45,455 nucleotides of DNA, taken from the NCBI GenBank assembly GCA_012517255.1, contig JAAYVH010000285.1:1-45455 (forward strand), given 5' to 3'. The position numbers were made by a program, and so were the translations under genes. The notes beneath the pieces are model-generated. The model did not search any database. It saw only the letters and a list, made by a program, of their open reading frames with translations, and was not told where the DNA came from. The first letter of the stretch is position 1, and every line of letters begins with the position of its first letter. This document shows positions 15,955 through 24,160 of the stretch, one piece after another. The stretch is from Chthonomonadales bacterium (GTDB lineage: Bacteria; Armatimonadota; Chthonomonadetes; Chthonomonadales; CAJBBX01).

Positions 15955-17584
15955 CGGTTCGCAGCCACGCGACTCGGCTGGCGTCGGCTCGGCGAGCCCT
16001 CGCCGATTGGCTGGAGCTGCCGGCATCATGATGGCTTCTCTGCTCCTCAGCCGCGTGCTCGGACTGCTGCGCGAGGCCGTGATATCGGGGAAGCTGGGGC
16101 AAGGGGCTCAGTCCGATGTCTACATGGCGGCGTTCCTCCTTCCCGATACGCTGTTCTTCCTCATTGCCGGCGGCGCCCTGTCGTCTGCGTTCATCCCGGT
16201 ATTCACGGAACTGATCACGCACGGCGAGGAATCTCGCGCCAACGCGCTGTTCAGCACTGTGGCCACGCTCATGTTCGTCATCGTGTCGGCCTTCATACTG
16301 GCCGGCATGGCCTTCACCGAGCCGCTGGTCAGGCTCCTGGCGTATGGCTTCGGGCCCGAACTGATCCGTCAGGTTGTTCCGTTGACGCGCATTGTGCTGC
16401 CTGCCCAGCTGTGCTTTTTCCTCGGTGGTCTGATGATGGGGGTTCAGCAGGCGCGCGGCAAGTTCTTGCTTCCGGGCATGGGTCCGAACATCTACAACCT
16501 CGGAATCATTGCCGGCGGGCTCATTCTTGCCCATCGAATCGGACCCGCGGGCTTTTGCTGGGGCGCGCTGGTCGGCGCGGTGATCGGCAACTTCCTGCTG
16601 CAGGCTTGGGGCGCGCGCAAGCAAGGCCTGCGATACCGGCCAACGCTGAACTGGCGCAACCCGGACGCCGCCAGAGTCTGGAAGCTCATGCTGCCCGTAA
16701 TACTGGGCCTCGCGCTGCCGCAGGTCAGCATTCTACTCAACCGCGTCTTCGCCAGCACGCTCGGAGAGGGTCCGATGTCCGCGCTGACCCGCGCGAACAC
16801 GCTCATGCAGGCGCCCCTGGCGATCTTCGGGCAGTCGCTCTCCATCGCCGTCTTTCCCACGCTCTCGGCGCAGGCCGCGCTGGCTGACTGGGGACGCATG
16901 CGCGAGACCATTGGCCTGGGCCTGCGCTTCGTTGGGTTTCTGACCATACCGGCCACCGGACTGCTCATCGTGCTGGGCAAGCCGATTACGGCGGTCTTGC
17001 TTCAGCATGGCCGTTTCACGGCGGCCGACACGAGTCTGACGGCTATGGCGCTCGCCTACTACGCCATAGGCCTGTCAGCATGGTCGGCTCAGGCGCTCCT
17101 GGCCCGGTCATTCTATGCCATGCAGGACACGAAGACCCCTGTCATCATCGGGACAGCTGTGACGGCCCTGTTCGTGCCGATGAACTTCCTGTTCATGCAT
17201 CAGCTGGGTCTGGGTCTCGCTGGCCTCGCCCTGGCGACGAGCATCGCGGCTGGCCTGAATGCCGTTGCCATGGCGCTGGTGCTTCGTCGCCGCACAGGCG
17301 GGTTGGGTCTGAGGTCTCTGGGAAGTACCTGGCTGCGAATGGCAGTCTCGGCGACCGGCGCGTCGCTGGTATCCATGCTCGCGGCCAACGCCATTGCCAC
17401 GGCATTCCCTGCAGGCGCTTATCCCGGCAGCGTGAAGCTCTCGGGCATCGCGGTACTCGCGGTCGCCGGCGGTCTGGGCTGCGTGGTCTACCTCGGGTTG
17501 GCACGACTGCTGGGAGTCGCGGAGTTGTCCGAGCTGATCGGGATGCTGCGTCGTCGTCGAAGGTCCCGCGAAGCGACCGGCTAA
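15947..17584 (+). CDS. murJ: lipid II flippase MurJ
   Basis: MurJ moves lipid II, the peptidoglycan precursor, across the inner membrane. The 545-residue polytopic protein shows the MOP-superfamily MurJ pattern: SLLLSRVLGLLREAVIS, DVYMAAFLLPDTLFFL, the GGALSSAFIPVFTE motif, and later RVFASTLGEGPMSALTRA and FYAMQDTKTPVIIG. About 14 hydrophobic segments can be traced, and the essential arginines in the first loops are kept. The ATG lies inside the end of anmK (8-base overlap), indicating translational coupling. Its stop overlaps the convergent sigma factor gene's stop by 4 bases. Confidence 0.94.
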   Translation: MTSGSQPRDSAGVGSASPRRLAGAAGIMMASLLLSRVLGLLREAVISGKLGQGAQSDVYMAAFLLPDTLFFLIAGGALSSAFIPVFTELITHGEESRANALFSTVATLMFVIVSAFILAGMAFTEPLVRLLAYGFGPELIRQVVPLTRIVLPAQLCFFLGGLMMGVQQARGKFLLPGMGPNIYNLGIIAGGLILAHRIGPAGFCWGALVGAVIGNFLLQAWGARKQGLRYRPTLNWRNPDAARVWKLMLPVILGLALPQVSILLNRVFASTLGEGPMSALTRANTLMQAPLAIFGQSLSIAVFPTLSAQAALADWGRMRETIGLGLRFVGFLTIPATGLLIVLGKPITAVLLQHGRFTAADTSLTAMALAYYAIGLSAWSAQALLARSFYAMQDTKTPVIIGTAVTALFVPMNFLFMHQLGLGLAGLALATSIAAGLNAVAMALVLRRRTGGLGLRSLGSTWLRMAVSATGASLVSMLAANAIATAFPAGAYPGSVKLSGIAVLAVAGGLGCVVYLGLARLLGVAELSELIGMLRRRRRSREATG

Positions 17585-18465
17585 CGGAGCAGGTACTCCC
17601 GCAGCCGCCTGCGTCGTGCAGCCGCGCGCACGCGCCTGAGCGCTGAGGCCTCTATCTGCCGAACACGTTCGCGGGATATGCCGAACTCGGCGCCGATGTC
17701 GCTCAGCACATGCCCGTCGTCCCCGTCGAAGCCGAATCGCATGCGCATGATTGCGCGCTCTCGCTCACTCAGGCTGTCGAGGATCGAGGCGATTTCCCGT
17801 TGCAGCTCGGCGTCGAGCACCTCCTCCTCGGGGTCGAGGGCGGTCGGATCCCCGATCAGCCTGCTCAAGGGGATCCTCTCCTCCTTGCCGACGAGATCGT
17901 CCAGCGAGATCGGCTCCTGAATGATCCCGACGTAGGCGCGCACGCGCCGGACGCTGATGCCGCTTCGTTCCGCTATCTGCTCGGCAGACGGTTCGCAGCC
18001 CAGCTCCTTGCGGAGTTCGTGCCGACATCGCTCTATGCGGCGCAATCCGTCGGAAACGTGCGACGGTATCCGGATGGTACGAGCCTTCGTGTCGATGGCG
18101 CGACTGATGGCCTGTCGGATCCAGTGCGTCGCATAGGTGCTGAAGCGGTAGCCGCGGCTCGGATCGAAACGAGAGCACGCGGTCACCAGACCAATGGCGC
18201 CCTCTTGCACCAGGTCCTCAAATGGGACCTCCGAGTTCTCGTACCGCCTGGCGATACTGATCACGAGGCGCATGTTGGCCTCGATAAGGCGATCGCGTGC
18301 ATCTTCGTCGCCGTTGCGAGCAGCCAGCGACAGTGCACGTTCTTCCTCCGGGGATAGCAGCCTCTCTCGTGTGAGCGGCGCCAGGCTCGAACAGATGCGC
18401 TCGGACCCGTCACCGTGTTCGCACTGGGCTGACTCCATCGTGTGGCCTTCGGGAATGTATTCCAT
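17581..18465 (-). CDS. RpoD-like group 2 sigma factor
   Basis: A 294-residue sigma70-family protein. Region 1.2-like LLSPEEERALSLAARNGD leads into region 2 (RLIEANMRLVISIARRYE, FEDLVQEGAIGLVTACSRFDPSRGYRFSTYATHWIRQAI), region 3 and a region 4 helix-turn-helix, SDIGAEFGISRERVRQIEASALRRVR. Region 1.1 and the non-conserved insert of primary sigma factors are missing, and the length is typical of group 2 (SigB/HrdB-like, RpoS-like) factors. Such factors use near-consensus promoters in stress or stationary phase. It is the last gene of a leftward lysS-pcm-hydrolase series, 111 bases after the hydrolase, and shares a 4-base overlap with the murJ stop. Confidence 0.9.
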   Translation of the reverse strand: MEYIPEGHTMESAQCEHGDGSERICSSLAPLTRERLLSPEEERALSLAARNGDEDARDRLIEANMRLVISIARRYENSEVPFEDLVQEGAIGLVTACSRFDPSRGYRFSTYATHWIRQAISRAIDTKARTIRIPSHVSDGLRRIERCRHELRKELGCEPSAEQIAERSGISVRRVRAYVGIIQEPISLDDLVGKEERIPLSRLIGDPTALDPEEEVLDAELQREIASILDSLSERERAIMRMRFGFDGDDGHVLSDIGAEFGISRERVRQIEASALRRVRAAARRRRLREYLLR

Positions 18466-18509
18466 CTCTCCGCATGATGTCTGGATCAGGATAGCTCACT
18501 CATTGGAAG

Positions 18510-18527
18510 GGCCACGATCACGTGGCC
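18510..18527 (-). terminator. hairpin between the hydrolase and sigma factor genes
   Basis: GGCCACG-ATCA-CGTGGCC forms a 7-base-pair stem with a 4-base loop in the 111-base gap. The bases downstream in the leftward direction are not T-rich (CTTCC follows), so it may only attenuate or protect the mRNA. Confidence 0.35.
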
Positions 18528-18576
18528 TGCCGCACATCTTCGACGCCGGCAGCGCAAGATTGTTCCGCTCGAAGGT

Positions 18577-21108
18577 TCATTCGGGCGCAACCGAAAGGAC
18601 AAGATGCGTTCCCGCCGGTAGCTGAAGGGCAATGCCTTCGACCATCTGGGATCCGGAGAACGTGCGCGGGCCTCCTGGAAGGCCCATGACTCGGTAGCGT
18701 CTGGCGGGTTCGACGGTGAACCACTCGGGCCAGGAGTTCAGTCTCGGATAGTCCGTTGCCAGCGCCAGCACGCTTCTGTGGCGCTGGGTGTCAAAGACGA
18801 AACGGCCATCCCAGGAGACATCCGTGCTCAGCGTGAGGCGCAACGAGCGCCCGGACGGCACGGCTCCCAGTCGAAGCCCCTGCACCCACGGGCGGCAGCT
18901 TGCACCTTGGGTCATATATAGCGCCACCATCATGGCAGTGCGCGCATAGTTGCCGTCACCGTACCAGCCCTCAACGATCCCGTCGTCGCGCTGCCAGGCG
19001 AGGAAGATGGGCAGGACGGTGTTCAGCCAGCCGTCTATCGCTGGGGATCGGACTCGGCGGCGCAGCAGGATGGCCCCTTCAATGGAGTCGGCGTAGGCGT
19101 CGGCGCCGACCCAGTGGGTATAGCGAGGGTGGCGCAAGGCCTGGATCATGGCCTCGGCGCTCTCTCGCAGTGAGACGTCGCCGCTTGCATCGGCGAAGGC
19201 GAGCATGCCCGCCAGCGTGTAGCCCCAGGTGTCCGGAGGCTGCGGGTCCCGCACCTGTCCCGAGGAAGCCGTGACCTGATTGACCCACAGGCCTTCCGGA
19301 CCTCGGCATGCCGCCAGGAGCCGCCTCAGCATGAGCGCGATTGGCTCGCGCCACCTGTCGGCAGCCGACGGGCTATAACTGCGAGCGCAGATGTAGGCCT
19401 CGGCGAGCCCTAGGACGATCTCGTTGCCATGGTCGTTCAGGTTGAACGTGTCGGCAACCGCTCTGTGGGCTGTGAAGTCCCAGCGATGGGCGGGTATGCC
19501 GCCCGAACTCGGAATCACCTCGAGACAGTAGGCGTCGGCGATGCGCGTAAGCATTTCCAGGTAGTGTGCCTTGCGCGTAATGCTGTAAGCTCGGCCGAGC
19601 ACCTGGAGCATGTCGCCGTTCACTTCGGTGTCGGAGGCGGGTATGGTCCCGAATGCCGTCTTCACGGGCGCACGCTCGATGATCGTGTCGAGCAACTGCA
19701 GCATCCTATCCGTCCACGGTCCCTTACCCATGATCTCCGTCATCGGCATGAGGCCGTCCTTGCAGTACTCGGCGGCACCGAAGATCAAGCGGTTCAGATC
19801 CGCTGCCGGATGAACCCACGTCCCGGTCTCCATGGAGAACCAGTCCGGCAGGACGCCGTCGCGATTGGTGAGCCGCACCTCGCTGGTGAGCAGCTCGAGG
19901 AGCCGATCTCGATAGCCGGCCTGAGCGAGATGGTCAGTGATGAACAGGAAGGGCATGAGGTCGGCGGCGTTGTCGTTCGGAGCCCAGACGTTCTCTTTGA
20001 GCGTCCGCGGCAGCAGGCCGAACCTCGGGTCGCGAGCCGACCACCATCCCTGCAGAACGCCGATGGATCTGCCGACGCAGCGTGCGGCGATGGCTCCGCG
20101 CCGGTCACATTCCCGGATGGGATCTGACAATGACCGCCATGGGTCCGGGGCGCCGAGCGCTGCACGGAGCGGCTCCCAGAAGTCGTAGCCGACCAACACG
20201 TGGCCACCGGGATGGGCCGTCAGGACGACCTTCTCAGTCGCGCCGAATAGGCGATAGACGGCCTTGATTTCCTCATACGCTCCACGGGCTATGGAGAGGG
20301 GGAAGCCGCCCGGCGCTCGCTCGCGCTCGCCGATTTCCATGACAAGAGGTCGAGGCGCGAGACATCCGAAGATGTCGGCGAAGTCAAAGTGCTCGGCGAG
20401 ACCCGGGAAGTCGTAACAGGTGCAATGCCCGTTCCGCATGTTGTCCACGGTTGTCAGCCAACCCGAGGAGTCCACCACCTTGAGCCGCTCATCCAGCGCG
20501 GCGACGTACATCGTCGTCTCGCCGCCCAGCGATAGCCCGCACACGCCGAGGCGTCGGGGATCCACTTCGGGCCGCGTGCAGGCATAGTCGAGGGCGCGGA
20601 TGCAGTCCCAGGTGCGTTCGCCCATGAGCGACCAGTTCGGGTGCTGCAGCGTGTGCTGGCCGACGTCGGGAGCGATCACAACGTAGCCCATCTCCGCGAG
20701 GGCACGGCCATACCAGTAGAGGCCCTCGCCGCGCACGATCTGCTCGCCGGTCCCTCCATGGCCGTGGATGGCCAGCACGGCGGGTCCGCGCCGGTTTGAC
20801 CGAGGCACCGCCATCCACAGGTGGGCCCGGCGATCGGGCAGCGACTGAATGGTCAGCTCCTCGAGAACATAGGGAGCGTTGGGCACCTCGATGCGACGGA
20901 CGATCTCCGGCTTCAGGGGAACTCGTTGTGGCCTGCCGCCGCCCATCATCAGCTCGTAGAGCTTCGATCGGACCGACGATTGCCACCGCAGCGCCTCCGT
21001 TCGGCCAGTCGCCTGGAAACGCATGGAGCGTCTGCCCTGACCCTCAGCGGCCGGGGCGATGGCGATAACTGCAGTCAGCACAAGCAGGACGGGCATCGGG
21101 TAGACCAT
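18577..21108 (-). CDS. secreted alpha/beta-hydrolase (acetyl-xylan-esterase-like) fused to an alpha-helical toroid domain
   Basis: The 843-residue protein begins with a signal peptide (MVYPMPVLLVLTAVIAIAPAAEG). Residues about 80-320 are an alpha/beta hydrolase of the dienelactone hydrolase/acetyl xylan esterase group: AIHGHGGTG (oxyanion region), APDVGQHT, the nucleophile elbow GLSLGG (S193) and AHPGGHVL (H303). The acid residue is not certain. Residues about 380-730 contain repeated helix pairs with aromatic-rich motifs (DGVLPDWFSMETGTWVHP, PDTWGYTLAGMLAFAD, AWQRDDGIVEGWYGDGNY), resembling six-hairpin glycosidase or lyase folds. A C-terminal beta-rich region follows. GAGGAGGT lies 11 bases before the ATG. 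It likely removes acyl groups and cleaves or binds a plant or microbial glycan. Both activities are inferred. Confidence 0.72.
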   Translation of the reverse strand: MVYPMPVLLVLTAVIAIAPAAEGQGRRSMRFQATGRTEALRWQSSVRSKLYELMMGGGRPQRVPLKPEIVRRIEVPNAPYVLEELTIQSLPDRRAHLWMAVPRSNRRGPAVLAIHGHGGTGEQIVRGEGLYWYGRALAEMGYVVIAPDVGQHTLQHPNWSLMGERTWDCIRALDYACTRPEVDPRRLGVCGLSLGGETTMYVAALDERLKVVDSSGWLTTVDNMRNGHCTCYDFPGLAEHFDFADIFGCLAPRPLVMEIGERERAPGGFPLSIARGAYEEIKAVYRLFGATEKVVLTAHPGGHVLVGYDFWEPLRAALGAPDPWRSLSDPIRECDRRGAIAARCVGRSIGVLQGWWSARDPRFGLLPRTLKENVWAPNDNAADLMPFLFITDHLAQAGYRDRLLELLTSEVRLTNRDGVLPDWFSMETGTWVHPAADLNRLIFGAAEYCKDGLMPMTEIMGKGPWTDRMLQLLDTIIERAPVKTAFGTIPASDTEVNGDMLQVLGRAYSITRKAHYLEMLTRIADAYCLEVIPSSGGIPAHRWDFTAHRAVADTFNLNDHGNEIVLGLAEAYICARSYSPSAADRWREPIALMLRRLLAACRGPEGLWVNQVTASSGQVRDPQPPDTWGYTLAGMLAFADASGDVSLRESAEAMIQALRHPRYTHWVGADAYADSIEGAILLRRRVRSPAIDGWLNTVLPIFLAWQRDDGIVEGWYGDGNYARTAMMVALYMTQGASCRPWVQGLRLGAVPSGRSLRLTLSTDVSWDGRFVFDTQRHRSVLALATDYPRLNSWPEWFTVEPARRYRVMGLPGGPRTFSGSQMVEGIALQLPAGTHLVLSVAPE

Positions 21109-21141
21109 CCAGGGTCTGTACCTCCTCGCGCGGAGTGCCTC

Positions 21142-21810
21142 TCAGTGCTTCCATCCGTGCTCGCCGATAAGCGGCACGAACACACACGGGCCGTGCGTTT
21201 CGGTCATCCGTGTGCCATCAGGCAGAGTTTGAACCGCGGTGAGCACTTGCGTTCCGCCGCTCCCCACAGGCACGACCAGACGTCCACCGGGAGCGAGCTG
21301 AGCGATCAATGGCTCCGGTATGTCCGGCGCTCCGGCCGCCACCAGAATCGCATGGTAGGGAGCGCTCTCTGGCCACCCGGCGGAACCGTCCGCGACGACG
21401 ACCTCGACATTCGTGAAGCCCAGAGCAGCGAGCCGTTCTGCGGCCGTCCGGGCCAGCTCCGGGATCCGCTCGATGCTGACCACGCGCCGCGCCAGTTGCG
21501 CCAGTATGGCCGCCTGATAGCCCGAACCCGTGCCGACATCGAGCACTGTTTCATCGCCGGTCAGACGCAGGAGCTCGGTCATGAGCGCCACCATGTAGGG
21601 CTGGGATATGGTCTGTCCGTGCTCGATCGGGACGGGCATGTCCCAGTATGCCGAATCCCGGCGATCATCGGGCACGAACGCGTGCCGCGGGGTGTCGCGC
21701 ATGACCTTGAGCAGGCGCCGGTCGCGGATTCCGCGGCTCTCGATTTGCTCTTGCACCATCCGGTCCCGCAGGACCTCGTAGGCAATCGTACCGGCCTCCT
21801 TGGCGGCCAA
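21142..21810 (-). CDS. pcm: protein-L-isoaspartate O-methyltransferase
   Basis: Pcm methylates isoaspartyl residues in damaged proteins using S-adenosylmethionine so they can return to aspartate. Family signatures are clear: RMVQEQIESRGIRD, DTPRHAFVPDD, IEHGQTISQPYMVALMTELL and the SAM loop LDVGTGSGYQAAIL. Length, 222 residues, is slightly long for the family. The start is uncertain. The listed TTG has no ribosome binding site before it; an AAGGAGG lies within the first codons, 8 bases upstream of an ATT codon (21784-21786) that would give IAYEVLRDRMVQEQ as the N terminus. It lies 11 bases after lysS and 33 before the hydrolase. Confidence 0.92.
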   Translation of the reverse strand: MAAKEAGTIAYEVLRDRMVQEQIESRGIRDRRLLKVMRDTPRHAFVPDDRRDSAYWDMPVPIEHGQTISQPYMVALMTELLRLTGDETVLDVGTGSGYQAAILAQLARRVVSIERIPELARTAAERLAALGFTNVEVVVADGSAGWPESAPYHAILVAAGAPDIPEPLIAQLAPGGRLVVPVGSGGTQVLTAVQTLPDGTRMTETHGPCVFVPLIGEHGWKH

Positions 21811-21821
21811 ACGCCGCCGAG

Positions 21822-23324
21822 TCAGTGATCGGGACGCACCAGCGGGAAGGCGATCACCTCTTTGATCGAGGTGATGCCTGTCAAAACCATGGCGAGGCGA
21901 TCCATGCCCACTCCGAGGCCGCCCGTGGGAGGCATCCCGTACTCCAGGGCCATCAGAAAGTCCTCGTCCATCGGGTGCGCTTCCTCATTGCCCAGCGCAT
22001 GCTGACGCACCTGATCCTCGAAGCGTGCTCGTTGCTCGATGGGATCATTCATCTCTGAGAACGCGTTGCCGAGTTCCTGCGTGGCCATGTAGACCTCAAA
22101 TCGCCGGGTGAGGTGCGGACAGCCCGGCTTGCGCTTGGCCAGCGGCGAGGTCTCGACGGGGAAGTCGGTGATAAATGTCGGCTGCACCAGATGAGGCTGC
22201 ACGCACTGCTCATGCAACTTCTCAATGATGCCGCCCAGCGAAGGCTCGCGCGCAGGATCTATGCCGAAGCGCTCGCACACGCGATGCGCCGAGGACAGAT
22301 CGGCGAGGTCATCGGGCTCAACGCCGCCATACTCGTGAATGCCGTCCAGTATGCTCAGACGCCTCCACGGTCTCGCCGAAAGGTCTATTTCAGCTTCGTG
22401 CCCGTCTGCCATACGAGCGCGGAACACCGGCGAGCCGTGCACGGCGATGCAGGCTGCTTCGTACATGCGCTCGACCAGGTCCATCATGTCGTCGAGATCG
22501 GCGTAGGCCTGGTAGAGCTCCATGAGAGTGAACTCAGGGTTGTGGCGCGGTGACACGCCCTCGTTGCGGAACACGCGTCCGATCTCATACACGCGAGGGA
22601 AGCCGCCGACAATCAGGCGCTTGAGCGGCAGCTCGAGGGATATGCGCAACTTGAAGTCGGCATCCAGGGCATTGTGGTGCGTGACGAACGGTCTGGCGGC
22701 CGCACCTCCCGCGACGGCCTGCAGCACGGGAGTTTCCACCTCGACGAAGCCACTGTCATCAAGGAACCGACGCACAGCGGTGATCAGCCTGGAGCGTTTG
22801 ACCAGCAGGTCCCTCGATTCCGGGTTAACGATGAAGTCGAGATAGCGGTGTCGATGCCGAACCTCAACATCCGTAAGCGCGGCATGCTTCACGCCGTCAA
22901 CATCCTTGCCCATCGGTATCGGGCGCAAGCACTTGGCCAGGAGCGCGATCTCGCCGGCATGGATGCTCGTCTCTCCGGTGCGCGTCTGAAACACGTGGCC
23001 GCCGACACCGACTATGTCACCGATGTCGAAGCTCTTGACGCGCGCATAGGCCTGCTCGCCGAGGTCGTCTCTCCGAACATACACCTGTATCTTGCCGGTC
23101 TCGTCGGTGACGTCGAGGAACATGGCCTTGCCCATGGCTCGCGTTGCCGTGATGCGCCCCGCAATCCGCACCTGCTGGTCCATATGCCTCGGCGCGTTCT
23201 CAACGATGGAACCGGCGAAGTGCGTTCGGTCATAGCGCTCGATGGCAAACGGGTCGTATCCCTCGGATCGGAGGGCTTCCAGCTTCTGGATGCGCACTGC
23301 GCGTTGCTCGGATTCAGGGTTCAT
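21822..23324 (-). CDS. lysS: lysyl-tRNA synthetase (class II)
   Basis: LysS attaches lysine to tRNA(Lys). The 500-residue protein has the N-terminal OB-fold anticodon-binding domain (VRIAGRITATRAMGKAMFLDVTD), motif 2 (VFRNEGVSPRHNPEFTLMELY) and motif 3 (GLGVGMDRLAMVLTG) of class II enzymes. The frame stays open upstream for 262 further codons, but that part is antisense to infC; MNPESEQRAV at 23324 is the sensible start and matches the family's N terminus. No clear ribosome binding site precedes it. A leader with a hairpin and an extended -10 promoter lies upstream. It heads a leftward set with pcm, a secreted hydrolase and a sigma factor. Confidence 0.95.
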   Translation of the reverse strand: MNPESEQRAVRIQKLEALRSEGYDPFAIERYDRTHFAGSIVENAPRHMDQQVRIAGRITATRAMGKAMFLDVTDETGKIQVYVRRDDLGEQAYARVKSFDIGDIVGVGGHVFQTRTGETSIHAGEIALLAKCLRPIPMGKDVDGVKHAALTDVEVRHRHRYLDFIVNPESRDLLVKRSRLITAVRRFLDDSGFVEVETPVLQAVAGGAAARPFVTHHNALDADFKLRISLELPLKRLIVGGFPRVYEIGRVFRNEGVSPRHNPEFTLMELYQAYADLDDMMDLVERMYEAACIAVHGSPVFRARMADGHEAEIDLSARPWRRLSILDGIHEYGGVEPDDLADLSSAHRVCERFGIDPAREPSLGGIIEKLHEQCVQPHLVQPTFITDFPVETSPLAKRKPGCPHLTRRFEVYMATQELGNAFSEMNDPIEQRARFEDQVRQHALGNEEAHPMDEDFLMALEYGMPPTGGLGVGMDRLAMVLTGITSIKEVIAFPLVRPDH

Positions 23325-23370
23325 CCCATGGGTACCGTAGATAGTGCCTTGATGCCCAGGCCCGCCCGAT

Positions 23371-23405
23371 CGCTCGGATGGCGGATCTATGCAGATTCCC
23401 GAGCG
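23371..23405 (-). promoter_or_regulatory. nested hairpin in the lysS leader
   Basis: CGCTCGG (23371-23377) and CCGAGCG (23399-23405) can form a 7-base-pair stem enclosing a second short stem (ATCT with AGAT, 23385-23388 and 23393-23396). It lies in the middle of the roughly 110-base lysS 5' leader. It has no T-box sequence and is too short for a lysine riboswitch. Confidence 0.35.
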
Positions 23406-23439
23406 TGCGGCGGCGTCTCTTGCCTGAGCGAAGGACCGC

Positions 23440-23448
23440 ATTATATCA
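23440..23448 (-). promoter_or_regulatory. extended -10 promoter of lysS
   Basis: Leftward TGATATAAT is an extended -10 (TGn followed by perfect TATAAT). It lies about 115 bases upstream of the lysS ATG and about 30 bases from the -35 of the divergent infC promoter, so the two promoters sit back to back. Confidence 0.6.
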
Positions 23449-23478
23449 CACATTCTGGCGGTGTGGGCGAGGCTTGCG

Positions 23479-23507
23479 TTGACTTGCGATAAGGCGTCTG
23501 GTATACT
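23479..23507 (+). promoter_or_regulatory. infC operon promoter
   Basis: TTGACT (23479-23484), a 17-base spacer and TATACT (23502-23507), with a TG one base ahead of the -10. This is the best promoter match in the window. The expected start point near 23514 leaves a leader of only about 36 bases before infC, so no long attenuation leader exists. Confidence 0.8.
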
Positions 23508-23549
23508 GCGCCGTCGTTCGATCGTCCGATTGCTTCGAGGGAAAAGCCC

Positions 23550-24080
23550 ATAAACAAAGAATTCCGTGTTAACGAGCAGATTCTGCGCTACCACCGCGAC
23601 TATCCGCGCGTTCGTGACGTGCGCGTGATAGATGAGAACGGTGAACAGCTCGGGATCATGGACGTGCGAGATGCGATCGCGGTCGCCAAGGAACGCATGC
23701 TCGATCTCATCGAGGTGGCTCCACAGGCCACGCCGCCGGTCTGTCGGATCATGGACTATGGCCGGTACAAGTATGAGCAGTCCAAGCGCGATAGGGAGTC
23801 CCAGAAGAAGCAAAAGGCCGGTGACCTGAAGGGTGTCTACCTGCGCCCGCGCACCGACGATCACGATCTCGCGTTCAAGCTGAAGAACGCCGCCAAGTTC
23901 CTCAAGGATGGGGACAAGGTGAAGTTCACCGTGCGATTTCGAAGCCGGGAGATCACCCATCCGGAGTTCGCGCAACGGTTGCTGGACGAGGTTGCGACGG
24001 CGCTGGTTGATGTGGCGACGGTCGAGAAGCCGCCGGCCATGGAAGGGCGGACCATGACCATGATCATGGCCCCGAAGTAG
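23550..24080 (+). CDS. infC: translation initiation factor IF-3 with apparent ATA start codon
   Basis: IF-3 binds the 30S subunit and checks start-codon pairing. The product of 176 residues begins NKEFRVNEQI after the initiator, the usual IF-3 N terminus, then VRVIDENGEQLGI, ATPPVCRIMDYGRYKYEQ, the lysine-rich linker, and the C-terminal domain (VKFTVRFRSREITHPE). The codon at 23550 is ATA. No ATG, GTG or TTG occurs in frame between the upstream stop at 23490 and this point, and a GAGGG site lies about 8 bases before it. The first standard start, GTG at 23619, would remove 23 conserved residues. Rare infC start codons (AUU in Escherichia coli) permit autoregulation. Confidence 0.93.
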   Translation: MNKEFRVNEQILRYHRDYPRVRDVRVIDENGEQLGIMDVRDAIAVAKERMLDLIEVAPQATPPVCRIMDYGRYKYEQSKRDRESQKKQKAGDLKGVYLRPRTDDHDLAFKLKNAAKFLKDGDKVKFTVRFRSREITHPEFAQRLLDEVATALVDVATVEKPPAMEGRTMTMIMAPK

Positions 24081-24120
24081 GCTCACGGCGCGTCGGTAGC
24101 GCGGCACCAAAGGTCGTTAG

Positions 24121-24142
24121 GAAGCCGGGGAAGCCCGGCTTC
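24121..24142 (+). promoter_or_regulatory. hairpin between infC and rpmI
   Basis: GAAGCCGGG (24121-24129) pairs perfectly with CCCGGCTTC (24134-24142) around a GAAG loop, ending 8 bases before the rpmI ribosome binding site (GAGGAA). No T tract follows. It could be an L20-controlled translational element, an attenuator or a processing site. Confidence 0.5.
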
Positions 24143-24160
24143 ATCATGTGAGGAAGTAGA

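Noticed and set aside
23325-24110. 262-residue N-terminal extension of LysS
   Set aside because: It is antisense to infC, and the normal LysS N terminus begins at 23324.
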